In this document: one piece after another, positions 25,461-34,081 of the stretch
Numbering within the stretch: the first letter of the stretch is position 1
Layout of the letters: each line of letters starts with the position of its first letter
NCBI RefSeq assembly: GCF_002831585.1
Contig: NZ_CP025113.1
Coordinates: forward strand, 4,789,001 to 4,853,000
Length of the DNA stretch: 64,000 nucleotides
Origin: Bradyrhizobium sp. SK17
Lineage (GTDB): Bacteria > Pseudomonadota > Alphaproteobacteria > Rhizobiales > Xanthobacteraceae
Direction of reading: 5' to 3'
Translations under genes and position numbers: made by a program
Notes under the pieces: model-generated
The model's database searches: none
Seen by the model: only the letters and a program-made list of their open reading frames with translations
What the model was told of the DNA's origin: nothing

Positions 25461-26324
25461 ATGCAGGCTCTCTACGCACAGCTTCTGGTGGGACTGATCA
25501 ACGGCTCGTTCTACGCGCTGCTCAGTCTGGGGCTCGCCGTCATCTTCGGCATGCTCAACATCATCAATTTCGCGCACGGCGCGCTCTACATGATGGGCGC
25601 CTTCGTGGCGTATTTCCTGCTCAATCTGGGTGGCATCAACTACTGGTGGGCGCTGCTCATCGCGCCCGTCCTGGTCGGCATCTTCGGCATGATCCTGGAG
25701 CGGACCATGCTGCAATGGCTCGCCGGCCTCGACCATCTCTACGGACTGCTCTTGACCTTCGGCATCGCGCTGATCGTGCAGGGCGTGTTCCAGAACTACT
25801 TCGGCTCCTCCGGCCTGCCGTACTCGATCCCGGATCAGCTCAAGGGCGGCGTCAATCTCGGCTTCATGTTCCTGCCGATCTATCGCGGCTGGGTGGTCAT
25901 CTTCTCGCTGGTGGTGTGTCTTGCCACCTGGTTCCTGATCGAGAAGACGCAGCTCGGCGCGTATTTGCGCGCCGCCACCGAGAATCCGACGCTGGTGCGG
26001 GCCTTCGGCATCAACGTGCCGCGCATGATCACGCTGACCTACGGGCTCGGCGTCGGCCTTGCCGCGCTCGCCGGCGTGCTGTCGGCGCCGATCAACCAGG
26101 TTCGCCCGCTGATGGGCGCCGATCTCATCATCGTGGTGTTCGCCGTGGTCGTGATCGGCGGCATGGGTTCGATCATGGGCTCGATCATCACCGGCTTCGC
26201 GCTCGGCGTGATCGAGGGACTGACCAAGTATTTTTATCCCGAAGCCTCCAACACCGTGGTGTTTGTCCTGATGGTGGTGGTGTTGCTGGTGAAGCCAACG
26301 GGACTGACGGGACGGGCGGCCTGA
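25461..26324 (+). CDS. livH: Branched-chain amino acid-type ABC transporter permease LivH
   Basis: A 287-residue inner-membrane permease. It has the LivH hallmark N-terminus (LVGLINGSFYALLSLGLAVIFGMLNIINFAHGALYMMGAF) and LGAYLRAATENPTLVRAFGIN, the cytoplasmic coupling loop that contacts the ATPases. GGMGSIMGSIITG lies near the C-terminus. It is separated by 1 bp from livM. Confidence 0.93.
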   Translation: MQALYAQLLVGLINGSFYALLSLGLAVIFGMLNIINFAHGALYMMGAFVAYFLLNLGGINYWWALLIAPVLVGIFGMILERTMLQWLAGLDHLYGLLLTFGIALIVQGVFQNYFGSSGLPYSIPDQLKGGVNLGFMFLPIYRGWVVIFSLVVCLATWFLIEKTQLGAYLRAATENPTLVRAFGINVPRMITLTYGLGVGLAALAGVLSAPINQVRPLMGADLIIVVFAVVVIGGMGSIMGSIITGFALGVIEGLTKYFYPEASNTVVFVLMVVVLLVKPTGLTGRAA

Positions 26325-26325
26325 T

Positions 26326-27294
26326 ATGTCAGCATTGACCGACGATACACTTCCGATGACGCCGCGCGCGATGCGCGACGAGATGATCGTATTCGCCGTG
26401 ATGGCGGTGCTGCTGGCGATGGTGCCGTTCACCGGGATCTATCCGTTCTTCGTGATGCAGGCATTGTGCTTTGCGCTGCTCGCCTGCGCCTTCAACCTGC
26501 TGATCGGCTATGGCGGCCTGCTGTCGTTCGGCCACGCCATGTTCCTCGGCACCGCGGGCTACGTCTCGGCGCACGCGCTGAAGGTGTGGGGGCTGCCGCC
26601 CGAGCTCGGCATCCTGGCCGGCGTCGCCGCGGCCGCGCTGCTCGGCCTCGTCACCGGCTACATCTCGATCAAGCGGCAGGGCATCTACTTCTCGATGATC
26701 ACGCTGGCGCTGTCGCAACTGCTGTACTTCATCTATCTGCAAGCGCCGTTCACCCATGGCGAAGACGGCATCCAGGGCATTCCGCAGGGACGCCTGTTCG
26801 GCATCTTCGACCTCTCGAAGCCGATGGTGCTGTATTACGTCGTGCTGGTCGGCTTCCTGGCCGGCTTCCTGTTGATCTACCGCACCATCAACTCGCCGTT
26901 CGGCGAGGTGCTGAAGTCGATCCGCGAGAACGAGCCGCGCGCGATCTCACTCGGCTACAAGACCGACCAGTACAAGCTGCTCGCCTTCATCCTGTCGGGC
27001 ACGCTGGCCGGCTTCGCCGGCTCGCTGAAGGTGTTCGTGGCACAGAACGCCTCGCTGACCGACGTGCACTGGTCGATGTCCGGTGAAATCGTGCTGATGA
27101 CGCTGGTCGGCGGTCTCGGCACCATCTTCGGCCCGGTGGTCGGCGCCTTCGTCATCATTGCCATGCAGCAATATCTCGCCGGCTTCGGCCAGTGGGTGAC
27201 GGTGATCCAGGGCGTGATCTTCGTGGCCTGCGTGCTGCTGTTCCGGCGCGGCCTGGTCGGCGAACTGGCCCACATCCTCAGGCGCTCGCTGTAG
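26326..27294 (+). CDS. livM: Branched-chain amino acid-type ABC transporter permease LivM
   Basis: A 322-residue permease, with the LivM pattern ACAFNLLIGYGGLLSFGHAMFLGTAGYVSAH and the coupling loop SPFGEVLKSIRENEPRAISLGY. GGLGTIFGPVVGAFV is the conserved late segment. It closes the liv cluster; a GC-rich hairpin follows 40 bp downstream. Confidence 0.93.
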   Translation: MSALTDDTLPMTPRAMRDEMIVFAVMAVLLAMVPFTGIYPFFVMQALCFALLACAFNLLIGYGGLLSFGHAMFLGTAGYVSAHALKVWGLPPELGILAGVAAAALLGLVTGYISIKRQGIYFSMITLALSQLLYFIYLQAPFTHGEDGIQGIPQGRLFGIFDLSKPMVLYYVVLVGFLAGFLLIYRTINSPFGEVLKSIRENEPRAISLGYKTDQYKLLAFILSGTLAGFAGSLKVFVAQNASLTDVHWSMSGEIVLMTLVGGLGTIFGPVVGAFVIIAMQQYLAGFGQWVTVIQGVIFVACVLLFRRGLVGELAHILRRSL

Positions 27295-27334
27295 GGGCAA
27301 GGCGGCCGGCGATTCCTCGCCGATAGCAGTGGAC

Positions 27335-27354
27335 GACCGCCCGTTCGGGCGGTC
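27335..27354 (+). terminator. Probable terminator of the liv operon
   Basis: GACCGCCCG-TT-CGGGCGGTC is a perfect 9-bp inverted repeat 40 bp after livM. It lacks a good T-run (GGGCCCGGTGCATTTA follows), so it may need Rho or only trim the message. Confidence 0.5.
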
Positions 27355-27383
27355 GGGCCCGGTGCATTTAGCGTCAGATGTTC

Positions 27384-27402
27384 TATGACAGTTTTGTGAC
27401 AG
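27384..27402. promoter_or_regulatory. PHO box (PhoB-binding site) upstream of the DUF47-pit operon
   Basis: The minus strand reads CTGTCACAAAACTGTCA, two CTGTCA direct repeats with 5 bp between. This matches the alphaproteobacterial PHO box almost base for base. It ends 37 bp before the DUF47 start. In Sinorhizobium the orfA-pit operon, same gene order, is repressed by PhoB under phosphate limitation. The close promoter-proximal placement fits repression here too. Confidence 0.75.
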
Positions 27403-27439
27403 TCGCTAACAGGCTGTCCCGGAACGATGGAACTGAGAC

Positions 27440-28084
27440 ATGCTGCGCTGGTTTCGCGCCTTCTTGCCCAAGGAAGAGCGATTTTTCGACCTGTTCGCCC
27501 GCCACGCCCAAACCTCCGTGCAGTGTGCCAAGGCGCTACAGGACATGCTGAAGGGCGGCGAGGAGACCCCGGTCTTCTGCCAGCGCGTCAATCAGTTCGA
27601 GAACGACGCCGACAGCGTCACCCGCGAGGTCCTGACCGCGGTTCGCCGCACCTTCATCACCCCGTTCGACCGCAGCGACATCAAGAACCTGATCACCGCG
27701 ATGGACGACGCGGTCGACCAGATGCAATCGACCGCCAAGGCGGTGATGCTGTTCGAGGTTCGCGAGTTCGAGCCGCCGATGCGGGAGATGGGCGCGCTGA
27801 TCGTCGAATGCGCCGGCCTGGTCGGCCGCGCGCTGCCTCTGTTGCAGTCGATCGGACAGAACGTCTCGCTGCTGACCCAGATCACCGAGGAATTGACCAA
27901 GCTCGAGGGCCGGGTCGACGATCTCCAGGACATCGGGCTCAAGGAGCTGTACCTGAAGCACCGCGACGCCAACACGATGGACTTCATCGTCGGCGCGGAG
28001 ATCTACGATCACCTCGAGAAGGTGGCCGATCGCTTCGACGACGTCGCCAACGAGATCAACTCCATCGTGATCGAGCAGGTCTGA
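27440..28084 (+). CDS. DUF47 (PhoU-like) accessory protein of Pit phosphate transport
   Basis: A 214-residue all-helical soluble protein of the DUF47/PhoU-like family (FFDLFARHAQTSVQCAKALQ, RTFITPFDRSDIKNLITAMDDAVDQM, HLEKVADRFDDVANEINSIVI). Such proteins are encoded directly before pit genes and are thought to regulate the transporter. A PHO box lies just upstream. The gene is probably equivalent to rhizobial orfA. Spacing to pit is 76 bp and holds a palindromic repeat. Confidence 0.9.
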   Translation: MLRWFRAFLPKEERFFDLFARHAQTSVQCAKALQDMLKGGEETPVFCQRVNQFENDADSVTREVLTAVRRTFITPFDRSDIKNLITAMDDAVDQMQSTAKAVMLFEVREFEPPMREMGALIVECAGLVGRALPLLQSIGQNVSLLTQITEELTKLEGRVDDLQDIGLKELYLKHRDANTMDFIVGAEIYDHLEKVADRFDDVANEINSIVIEQV

Positions 28085-28131
28085 GCATGATCCGGAAAAG
28101 TGTGGAGCGGTTTTTCGATCTGATCATGCTC
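28083..28131. repeat. Palindromic intergenic element (GAGCATGATC...GATCATGCTC)
   Basis: Perfect 10-bp terminal inverted repeats (28083-28092 and 28122-28131) flank a 29-nt centre containing CCGGAAAAGTGTGGAGCGG. This matches a very abundant palindromic repeat that I recall from Bradyrhizobium, Mesorhizobium and Rhizobium genomes. It overlaps the DUF47 stop codon, is followed by AAAAAAG, and would form a stem-loop inside the DUF47-pit message. Confidence 0.65.
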
Positions 28132-28160
28132 AAAAAAGAACAATAAAGCGGGGCCATCAC

Positions 28161-29165
28161 GTGGACGCCACGCTGGGTCTTCCGGTTCTCACCATCCTGA
28201 TCGCGGTCGCGCTGCTGTTCGACTTCCTGAACGGGCTGCACGACGCCGCCAACTCGATCGCGACCATCGTCTCGACCCGCGTGCTGCGGCCGCAATATGC
28301 GGTGTTCTGGGCGGCTTTCTTCAATTTCATCGCCTTCGCGGTGTTCGGCCTGCATGTCGCCAACACCATCGGCACCGGGATCATCGAGCCGGCGGTGGTG
28401 GACGCCACCGTGATCTTCGCCGCGCTGGTCGGCGCGATCGTCTGGAACGTGATCACCTGGGCGCTGGGGATTCCGTCATCGAGCTCGCACGCGCTGATCG
28501 GCGGCCTGGTCGGCGCCGGGATGGCCAAGGCGGGCATTTCGGCGGCGGTCTGGAGCGGGCTGACCAAGACTCTGCTCGCGATCGTGCTGTCGCCGCTGGT
28601 CGGCTTCCTGCTGGCGCTGGTGCTGGTCGCGATCGTGTCCTGGCTGTCGGTGCGCTCGACACCGTTCGCGGTCGATCGCGCCTTCCGCATCCTGCAATTC
28701 GCCTCGGCCTCGCTCTATTCGCTCGGCCATGGCGGCAACGACGCGCAGAAGACCATGGGCATCATCGCGGTGCTGCTCTACTCGCAGGGGCATCTCGGCG
28801 ACACCTTCGAGATTCCGTTCTGGGTCGTGCTGGCCTGCCAGAGCGCGATGGCGCTCGGCACCCTGATGGGGGGCTGGCGGATCGTCCGCACCATGGGGCT
28901 GCGCATCACCAAGCTGACGCCGATGCAGGGGTTTTGCGCCGAGACCGGCGGCGCCGCGACGCTGTTCATCGCGACCTATCTCGGGGTTCCGGTGTCGACC
29001 ACCCACACCATCACCGGCGCCATCGTCGGCGTCGGCGCGGCACGGCGGCTCTCCGCCGTGCGCTGGAACGTGGCAAGCTCGATCGTCTACGCCTGGGTGA
29101 TCACGATCCCGGCGTCGGCGGCGGTCGCCGCCGCGACCTATTGGATCGTGCAGATTCTGAAATAA
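28161..29165 (+). CDS. pit: Low-affinity inorganic phosphate transporter (PiT family)
   Basis: A 334-residue membrane protein with the duplicated PiT signature: DFLNGLHDAANSIATIVSTRVL in the N-terminal half and YSLGHGGNDAQKTMGIIAVLL in the C-terminal half. The G-x-P-x-S-x-x-x-H motifs are also present (GIPSSSSHALIGGLVG; GVPVSTTHTITGAIVGVG). It starts at GTG 28161. It is co-transcribed with DUF47 under a PHO box. It imports metal-phosphate using the proton gradient. Its stop abuts the stop of the convergent gdx gene with no gap. Confidence 0.94.
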   Translation: MDATLGLPVLTILIAVALLFDFLNGLHDAANSIATIVSTRVLRPQYAVFWAAFFNFIAFAVFGLHVANTIGTGIIEPAVVDATVIFAALVGAIVWNVITWALGIPSSSSHALIGGLVGAGMAKAGISAAVWSGLTKTLLAIVLSPLVGFLLALVLVAIVSWLSVRSTPFAVDRAFRILQFASASLYSLGHGGNDAQKTMGIIAVLLYSQGHLGDTFEIPFWVVLACQSAMALGTLMGGWRIVRTMGLRITKLTPMQGFCAETGGAATLFIATYLGVPVSTTHTITGAIVGVGAARRLSAVRWNVASSIVYAWVITIPASAAVAAATYWIVQILK

Positions 29166-29480
29166 TCAGCCGACCAGCTTCAGCCCGACGATGCCGGACA
29201 CGATCAGCCCGATGCTGGCAAGCCGCATCGCGGAGGCGGGTTCGCCGAGCAGGATGATGCCGAGCGCCGCGGTGCCGACCGCGCCGATCCCGGTCCAGAC
29301 CGCATAAGCGGTTCCGATCGGCAGCGTCTTCAACGCCAACCCAAGCAGCAGGATGCTGCCGGCCATCGCCGCAAGCGTCAGCACCGACGGCACCAGCCGC
29401 GAGAAACCTTCAGTGTATTTCAGCCCGATCGCCCAGCCGATCTCGAGCAGGCCGGCGGCGAACAGAATGGCCCAAGCCAT
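29166..29480 (-). CDS. gdx: Guanidinium exporter Gdx (SMR family, SugE type)
   Basis: A 104-residue four-helix small multidrug resistance protein, nearly identical in pattern to E. coli SugE/Gdx. It has the conserved Glu13 in [18 protein letters not shown] and the SugE-specific [17 protein letters not shown]. The longer ORF (to 29789) is not real; ATG 29480 has GGAGGG upstream. The guanidine-II riboswitch in the leader (29500-29547) settles the function as guanidinium export rather than broad drug efflux. It works as a dual-topology dimer exchanging guanidinium for protons. Confidence 0.94.
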   Translation of the reverse strand: MAWAILFAAGLLEIGWAIGLKYTEGFSRLVPSVLTLAAMAGSILLLGLALKTLPIGTAYAVWTGIGAVGTAALGIILLGEPASAMRLASIGLIVSGIVGLKLVG

Positions 29481-29499
29481 AGCGGACCCTCCAGATATG

Positions 29500-29547
29500 G
29501 CAGGGTCGTCCCCGCGGATGGGATTGGTGAGGTGAAGGTCGTCCTTC
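29500..29547 (-). promoter_or_regulatory. Guanidine-II (mini-ykkC) riboswitch
   Basis: On the minus strand two short hairpins with ACGA tetraloops stand 18 nt apart: GAAGG-ACGA-CCTTC (29547-29534) and GCGGGG-ACGA-CCCTGC (29515-29500, one G-U pair). Paired ACGR-loop hairpins are the defining structure of the guanidine-II riboswitch. The ribosome site GGAGGG and the gdx ATG follow within 19 nt, so control is probably translational, with ligand dimerising the loops and freeing the ribosome site. Confidence 0.92.
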
Positions 29548-29637
29548 CAGTGGCTATATGGGGGTGGTGCGGCCATTCCGCATTGCGACAAAACGCCCTT
29601 GATTGCGCCCGTTTTCCCTGCCAAACGCTGCCCCGCC

Positions 29638-31257
29638 ATGTCCGATACCGCAGTCACCACCGAATCGCCGTCCCGCTCGCCGCTTTCCGAGGAAGTGGCG
29701 CGACGGCGCACCTTTGCGATCATCTCGCACCCGGACGCCGGCAAGACCACGCTGACGGAAAAGCTGCTGCTGTTCGGCGGCGCCATCAACCTCGCGGGTC
29801 AGGTCAAGGCCAAGGGTGAACGGCGCAACACCCGCTCGGACTGGATGAAGATCGAGCGCGAGCGCGGCATCTCGGTGGTCACCTCGGTGATGACCTTCGA
29901 GTTCAACGAACTGGTGTTCAACCTGCTGGACACGCCGGGCCACGAGGACTTCTCGGAAGATACCTATCGCACGCTGACCGCGGTCGATTCCGCGGTGATG
30001 GTGATCGACGCCGCCAAGGGCATCGAGGCGCGCACGCGAAAGCTGTTCGAGGTGTGCCGGCTGCGCGACATCCCGATCATCACCTTCATCAACAAGATGG
30101 ACCGCGAGAGCCGCGACACGTTCGAACTCCTGGACGAGATCGAGAAGACGCTGGCGCTCGACACCACGCCGATGACCTGGCCGGTCGGCCGCGGCCGGGA
30201 TTTCCTCGGCACCTACGACGTCGTCAATGGCGGCGTCCGGCTGCTCGAGGGCGGCGGCGCCAAGACCGGCGCCACCGAGCAGATCGACATTGCCGATCTC
30301 GGCAAGCGCAATCCCAATCTCGACGTCGCCGAAGTCAAGGACGAGCTGGCGCTGGCCTCCGAAGCCTGCAAGCCGTTCGAGCTCGCGGCGTTCCGCGAAG
30401 GTCATCTGACGCCGGTCTATTTCGGCAGCGCGCTGCGCAATTTCGGCGTCGGCGACCTGCTGGAAGGTCTCGGCAAGTTTGCGCCGGCGCCGCGCGCGCA
30501 GGATTCCGATCTGCGCAAGGTCGAGGCCGCCGAACCGCGCATGAGTGCCTTCGTGTTCAAGATCCAGGCCAACATGGATCCGAACCATCGCGACCGCATC
30601 GCGTTTGCCCGGCTGTGCTCGGGCAAGCTGAGCCGCGGCATGAAGGCCAAGCTGGTGCGCACCGGCAAGAACATGAGCCTGTCGAGCCCGCAATTCTTCT
30701 TCGCCCAGGATCGCTCGGTGGCCGACGAGGCATTCGCCGGCGACGTCGTCGGCATTCCGAACCACGGCACGCTGCGGATCGGCGACACGCTCACCGAGGG
30801 CGAGGATCTGACCTTCGTCGGCGTGCCGAGCTTCGCACCGGAAATCGTCCGTCGCGTCCGCCTGACCGATGCGATGAAGGCGAAGAAACTGAAGGAAGCC
30901 TTGCAGCAGATGTCGGAGGAGGGCGTCGTGCAGGTGTTCCGCCCGCGTGACGGTGCGCCGGCGCTGGTCGGCGTGGTCGGTCCGTTGCAGCTCGACGTGC
31001 TGAAGGCGCGGCTCGATGCGGAATATTCCTTGCCGGTCGAGTTCGAAATCTCGGAGTTCTCGCTGGCGCGCTGGATCTCGTCCGACGACCGCAAGAAGCT
31101 CGATGCTTTCGTGGCCGCCAACAATTCCGGCATCGCCGACGACGTCGACGGCGATCCGGTGTTCATGGCCAAGAACGAGTTCTATCTCGGCTACACCCGC
31201 GAGCGCGCCGAGGGCATCATCTTCTCCAACGTCAAGGACGTGAAGAAGAAGGCGTAG
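29638..31257 (+). CDS. prfC: Peptide chain release factor 3
   Basis: A 539-residue translational GTPase. It carries SHPDAGKTT (P-loop), the RF3-typical [20 protein letters not shown] switch I region, [16 protein letters not shown] (G3) and NKMDRESRD (G4, with the RF3-specific continuation). The C-terminal domain segment [26 protein letters not shown] also fits. RF3 recycles RF1/RF2 after termination. ATG 29638 is chosen over an upstream TTG because the extension has no family counterpart. It is divergent from gdx, so the two share a 157-bp promoter region that includes the riboswitch leader. Confidence 0.95.
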   Translation: MSDTAVTTESPSRSPLSEEVARRRTFAIISHPDAGKTTLTEKLLLFGGAINLAGQVKAKGERRNTRSDWMKIERERGISVVTSVMTFEFNELVFNLLDTPGHEDFSEDTYRTLTAVDSAVMVIDAAKGIEARTRKLFEVCRLRDIPIITFINKMDRESRDTFELLDEIEKTLALDTTPMTWPVGRGRDFLGTYDVVNGGVRLLEGGGAKTGATEQIDIADLGKRNPNLDVAEVKDELALASEACKPFELAAFREGHLTPVYFGSALRNFGVGDLLEGLGKFAPAPRAQDSDLRKVEAAEPRMSAFVFKIQANMDPNHRDRIAFARLCSGKLSRGMKAKLVRTGKNMSLSSPQFFFAQDRSVADEAFAGDVVGIPNHGTLRIGDTLTEGEDLTFVGVPSFAPEIVRRVRLTDAMKAKKLKEALQQMSEEGVVQVFRPRDGAPALVGVVGPLQLDVLKARLDAEYSLPVEFEISEFSLARWISSDDRKKLDAFVAANNSGIADDVDGDPVFMAKNEFYLGYTRERAEGIIFSNVKDVKKKA

Positions 31258-31273
31258 TTGCCGCTGCTCCGCT

Positions 31274-31850
31274 GTCGTCCCCCGGCTCGACCGGGGGACC
31301 CGGTACGCCGCGGCTTCTCCGTCTTCGACCGTCTCTGGAATACTGGATCGCCCGGTCGAGCCGGGCGAAGACAGTGGGGGCGTGGCGAGAAGGCTCGCGA
31401 ACGAGCGTCGTGCCGCATACTCAGTGTCGTCCCCCGACCTGACCGGGGGACCCGGTACGCCGCGGCTTCTCCGTCTTCACGACCGTCTCTGGAATACTGG
31501 ATCGCCCGGTCGAGCCGGGCGAAGACAGTGGGGGCGTGGCGAGAAGGCTCGCGAACGAGCGTCGTGCCACATACTCAGCGTCGTCCCCGGTTCGACCGGG
31601 GGACCCGGTACGCCGCGGCTTCTCCGTCTTCACGACCCTCTCTGGAATACTGGATCGCCCGGTCGAGCCGGGCGATGACAGTGGGGGCGTGGCGAGAAGG
31701 CTCGCGAACGAGCGTCGTGCCGCATACTCAGTGTCGTCCCCCGACCTGACTGGGGGACCCGGTACGCCGCGGCTTCTCCGTTCGATCACCGCCGTCTCTG
31801 GAATGCTGGATCGCCGGGCTAAAACATCGAGCCGGGCGATGACGGCGAGG
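31274..31850. repeat. Tandem array of a 152-154-bp unit (three full copies plus a partial fourth)
   Basis: Units begin with TGTCGTCCCC near 31275, 31427, 31581 and 31733. Each has a 100-bp REP-like element (GACCGGGGGACCCGGTACG, then CTGGAATACTGGATCGCC and GCCCGGTCGAGCCGGGCG, ending GA[AT]GACA) and a 53-bp spacer containing GAGAAGGCTCGCGAACGAGC. The copies differ at only a few positions. The same 100-bp element occurs singly at 47746-47850 and 55061-55165. Spurious ORFs run through the array in several frames. It fills the 690-bp gap between prfC and the next gene. Confidence 0.9.
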
Positions 31851-31948
31851 TTATGGCGAGAAAAGCGCGAGGACGTGAACCGGCCCCGCTTGATGCGGTC
31901 GGGCAGCGGTCCCATTTCTCCCCGGAAGCGCATTCCGGGTCCGCATGC

Positions 31949-32581
31949 ATGCTCCGACGCGTCGCCATCCGCCTCGCTCTTGCCGCGCTAACCGTTGCCG
32001 TCGTGGGCACGGCTGCCGCGCGGCAGCGGCACCAGACCAACCCGGTGCCGTTCGCGCACACGCCCTGTAGCGTGCTCGATAACGGGCCGTGCATCCCGTC
32101 CTATTGCAGCGTGCTCAATCACGGGCCGTGCCTTCCCGAGATCGATTATCCGTACGGCGAAAATCTCCAGCTCACGATCCTGACCGTGCCGCCGCAAGAT
32201 CAGGCGGAGAAGTACCGCAAGCCGGACCATGATCTCGATACCATCGGCGATCTGTTCGCCGCGCTGCGCGCCTGCTGGTCGCCGCCGCCACCTGACGATG
32301 CGCGCGAGGGCATGCAGATGTCGGTGCGCTTCAGCTTCAAGCGGTCGGGCGAGATGATCGGCGCGCCGCGGCTGACATTTTCAACGCGAGGCATCCCGGC
32401 CGATACCCGCACGACCTACCTCAACGCCATCAATGCTTCGCTCGACGCCTGCCTGCCGCTCAAATTCACCGGTGGGCTCGGCGGCGCGCTGGCCGGCCGC
32501 CCGATCATGATCCGCTATGTCGACAATCGCGAATTGGCCAAGCCGGCCGGCGATCCGTCCAAGCCTGCCGGCAATCCGTGA
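31949..32581 (+). CDS. Secreted protein of unknown function, TonB/TolA C-terminal-like
   Basis: A 210-residue protein with a signal peptide (MLRRVAIRLALAALTVAVVGTAAA). After it comes a Cys-containing internal duplication (PCSVLDNGPCIPSYCSVLNHGPCLP), then a domain resembling TonB/TolA C-terminal folds (LFAALRACWSPPP...MSVRFSFKRSGEMIGAPRLTFST, then INASLDACLPLKFT). Such domains in rhizobial periplasmic proteins have no assigned role. An ORF runs upstream to 31853, into the repeat array; ATG 31949 is the sensible start for the signal peptide. Confidence 0.65.
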   Translation: MLRRVAIRLALAALTVAVVGTAAARQRHQTNPVPFAHTPCSVLDNGPCIPSYCSVLNHGPCLPEIDYPYGENLQLTILTVPPQDQAEKYRKPDHDLDTIGDLFAALRACWSPPPPDDAREGMQMSVRFSFKRSGEMIGAPRLTFSTRGIPADTRTTYLNAINASLDACLPLKFTGGLGGALAGRPIMIRYVDNRELAKPAGDPSKPAGNP

Positions 32582-32661
32582 TCCGACACCCGGCGTGACG
32601 CATTGCGCACCGACCGGCGAAGATGTTACGCGAGGATATCAATCTATCAGGGAGGAACATC

Positions 32662-33246
32662 GTGGGACTGCTCGTCATGATCCTGGGTCTCGTGCTGTTC
32701 CTCGGCGTCCATGTGCTGACCAGCCTGCGCGAGTTGCGCGCAAGCCTGGTGAACGCGATGGGCGAGGGCGCCTACAAGGGCGTCTATTCGCTGGTCTCCG
32801 CTGCGGGGCTCGCGCTGATCGTCTGGGGCTTTGCGCATTATCGCGCGACCGGGTGGATCGACGTCTGGACGCCGCCGACCGCCTTCAGGCACATCACGGT
32901 GGCGCTGATGCTGCCTGCCGTCATCCTCGTCGTTGCCTCCTACATCCGCGGCCGCATCTACACCACGCTGAAGCATCCGATGCTGGCCGGCGTGAAGCTG
33001 TGGGCGTTCGCGCATCTGCTCGCCAACGGCGACCTCGGCTCGATCATCCTGTTCGGCTCGTTTCTCGGCTGGGCGGTCTATGACCGCATCTCGCTGAAGC
33101 GCCGTGCGGATGCCGGCGCGCCGCCGATCCCGGTCGGCGGAGTCACCAACGACCTGATCGCGGTCGCGGTCGGTATCATCGCTTATCTGGCGCTGGCGTT
33201 TGCGTTCCACCCGGTCGTGATCGGCGTGCCTGTCATGGGAGCCTGA
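32662..33246 (+). CDS. NnrU-family membrane protein
   Basis: A 194-residue inner-membrane protein with about six hydrophobic segments, of the NnrU family ([48 protein letters not shown], then [29 protein letters not shown]). GTG 32662 follows GGAGGA by 5 bases and is preferred to ATG 32623. NnrU proteins were named for denitrification loci and may be isoprenoid- or heme-related, but here the neighbour is panB, 2 bp downstream. Confidence 0.82.
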   Translation: MGLLVMILGLVLFLGVHVLTSLRELRASLVNAMGEGAYKGVYSLVSAAGLALIVWGFAHYRATGWIDVWTPPTAFRHITVALMLPAVILVVASYIRGRIYTTLKHPMLAGVKLWAFAHLLANGDLGSIILFGSFLGWAVYDRISLKRRADAGAPPIPVGGVTNDLIAVAVGIIAYLALAFAFHPVVIGVPVMGA

Positions 33247-33248
33247 CT

Positions 33249-34070
33249 ATGTCTGTTCAATCCGCCATCAAGCGCAAGACCGCGCCCGATCTCCGCGCCC
33301 GCAAGAACGGCGATCCGATCGTGATGCTGACGTCGTATCACGCGCACACCGCGGCGCTGCTCGACAAGCACTGCGACGCCATTCTGGTCGGCGACTCCCT
33401 CGGTAACGTCATGCATGGTTTCGAGACCACGGTGCCGGTCACGCTCGACATGATGATCCTGCAAGGACGCGCGGTGATGCGCGGCTCGCAGCAGGCGCTG
33501 GTCGTGGTCGACATGCCGTTCGGCTCCTATGAGGGCTCGAAGGAGCAGGCGTTCCAGTCCGCGGTGCGGATCATGAAGGAAACGCTGTGTGGCGCGGTCA
33601 AGCTCGAGGGCGGCGTGCGGATGGCCGAGACGGTGGCGTTCCTGTCCGAGCGCGGCATTCCCGTGATGGGGCATATCGGATTGACGCCGCAGTCGATCAA
33701 CACGCTCGGCTCGTTCCGCGCGCAGGGGCGCGAGGAAGCCGATTGGGCGCCGATCGAGAACGACGCCAAGGCGATCGCCGAGGCCGGCGCTTTCTCGATC
33801 GTGGTCGAGGCGATCGCCGAGCCGCTGGCGCGCAAGATCACGCAGGCGATCGCGGTGCCGACCATCGGCATCGGCGCCAGCGTCGCCTGCGACGGCCAGG
33901 TGCTGGTGCTGGAGGACATGCTCGGCCTGTCGGCGCGTGCGCCGAAATTCGTCCGCCGCTACGGCAATCTCGGCCCCGCGATCGAGGAAGCGGTCTCGGG
34001 CTATGCGCGCGACGTGAAGAGCCGCGCCTTCCCGGGGCCGGAGCACGTCTACGGGATGAAGAAGAGCTGA
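33249..34070 (+). CDS. panB: 3-methyl-2-oxobutanoate hydroxymethyltransferase (ketopantoate synthesis)
   Basis: A 273-residue TIM-barrel enzyme that makes ketopantoate from 2-ketoisovalerate and 5,10-methylene-THF in pantothenate/CoA synthesis. Conserved segments: [32 protein letters not shown] (metal-binding Asp), [16 protein letters not shown] (catalytic Glu region), [11 protein letters not shown], and [22 protein letters not shown]. panC is not adjacent. The gene follows the NnrU gene by 2 bp and is 11 bp before an acyl-CoA synthetase-like gene, so the three probably form an operon. Confidence 0.95.
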   Translation: MSVQSAIKRKTAPDLRARKNGDPIVMLTSYHAHTAALLDKHCDAILVGDSLGNVMHGFETTVPVTLDMMILQGRAVMRGSQQALVVVDMPFGSYEGSKEQAFQSAVRIMKETLCGAVKLEGGVRMAETVAFLSERGIPVMGHIGLTPQSINTLGSFRAQGREEADWAPIENDAKAIAEAGAFSIVVEAIAEPLARKITQAIAVPTIGIGASVACDGQVLVLEDMLGLSARAPKFVRRYGNLGPAIEEAVSGYARDVKSRAFPGPEHVYGMKKS

Positions 34071-34081
34071 ACGAGGCGCGC

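Noticed and set aside
31258..31749. Open frames through the tandem repeat (for example 163 and 151 residues)
   Set aside because: They consist of the repeat unit translated several times and have no ribosome site or family; array is non-coding.
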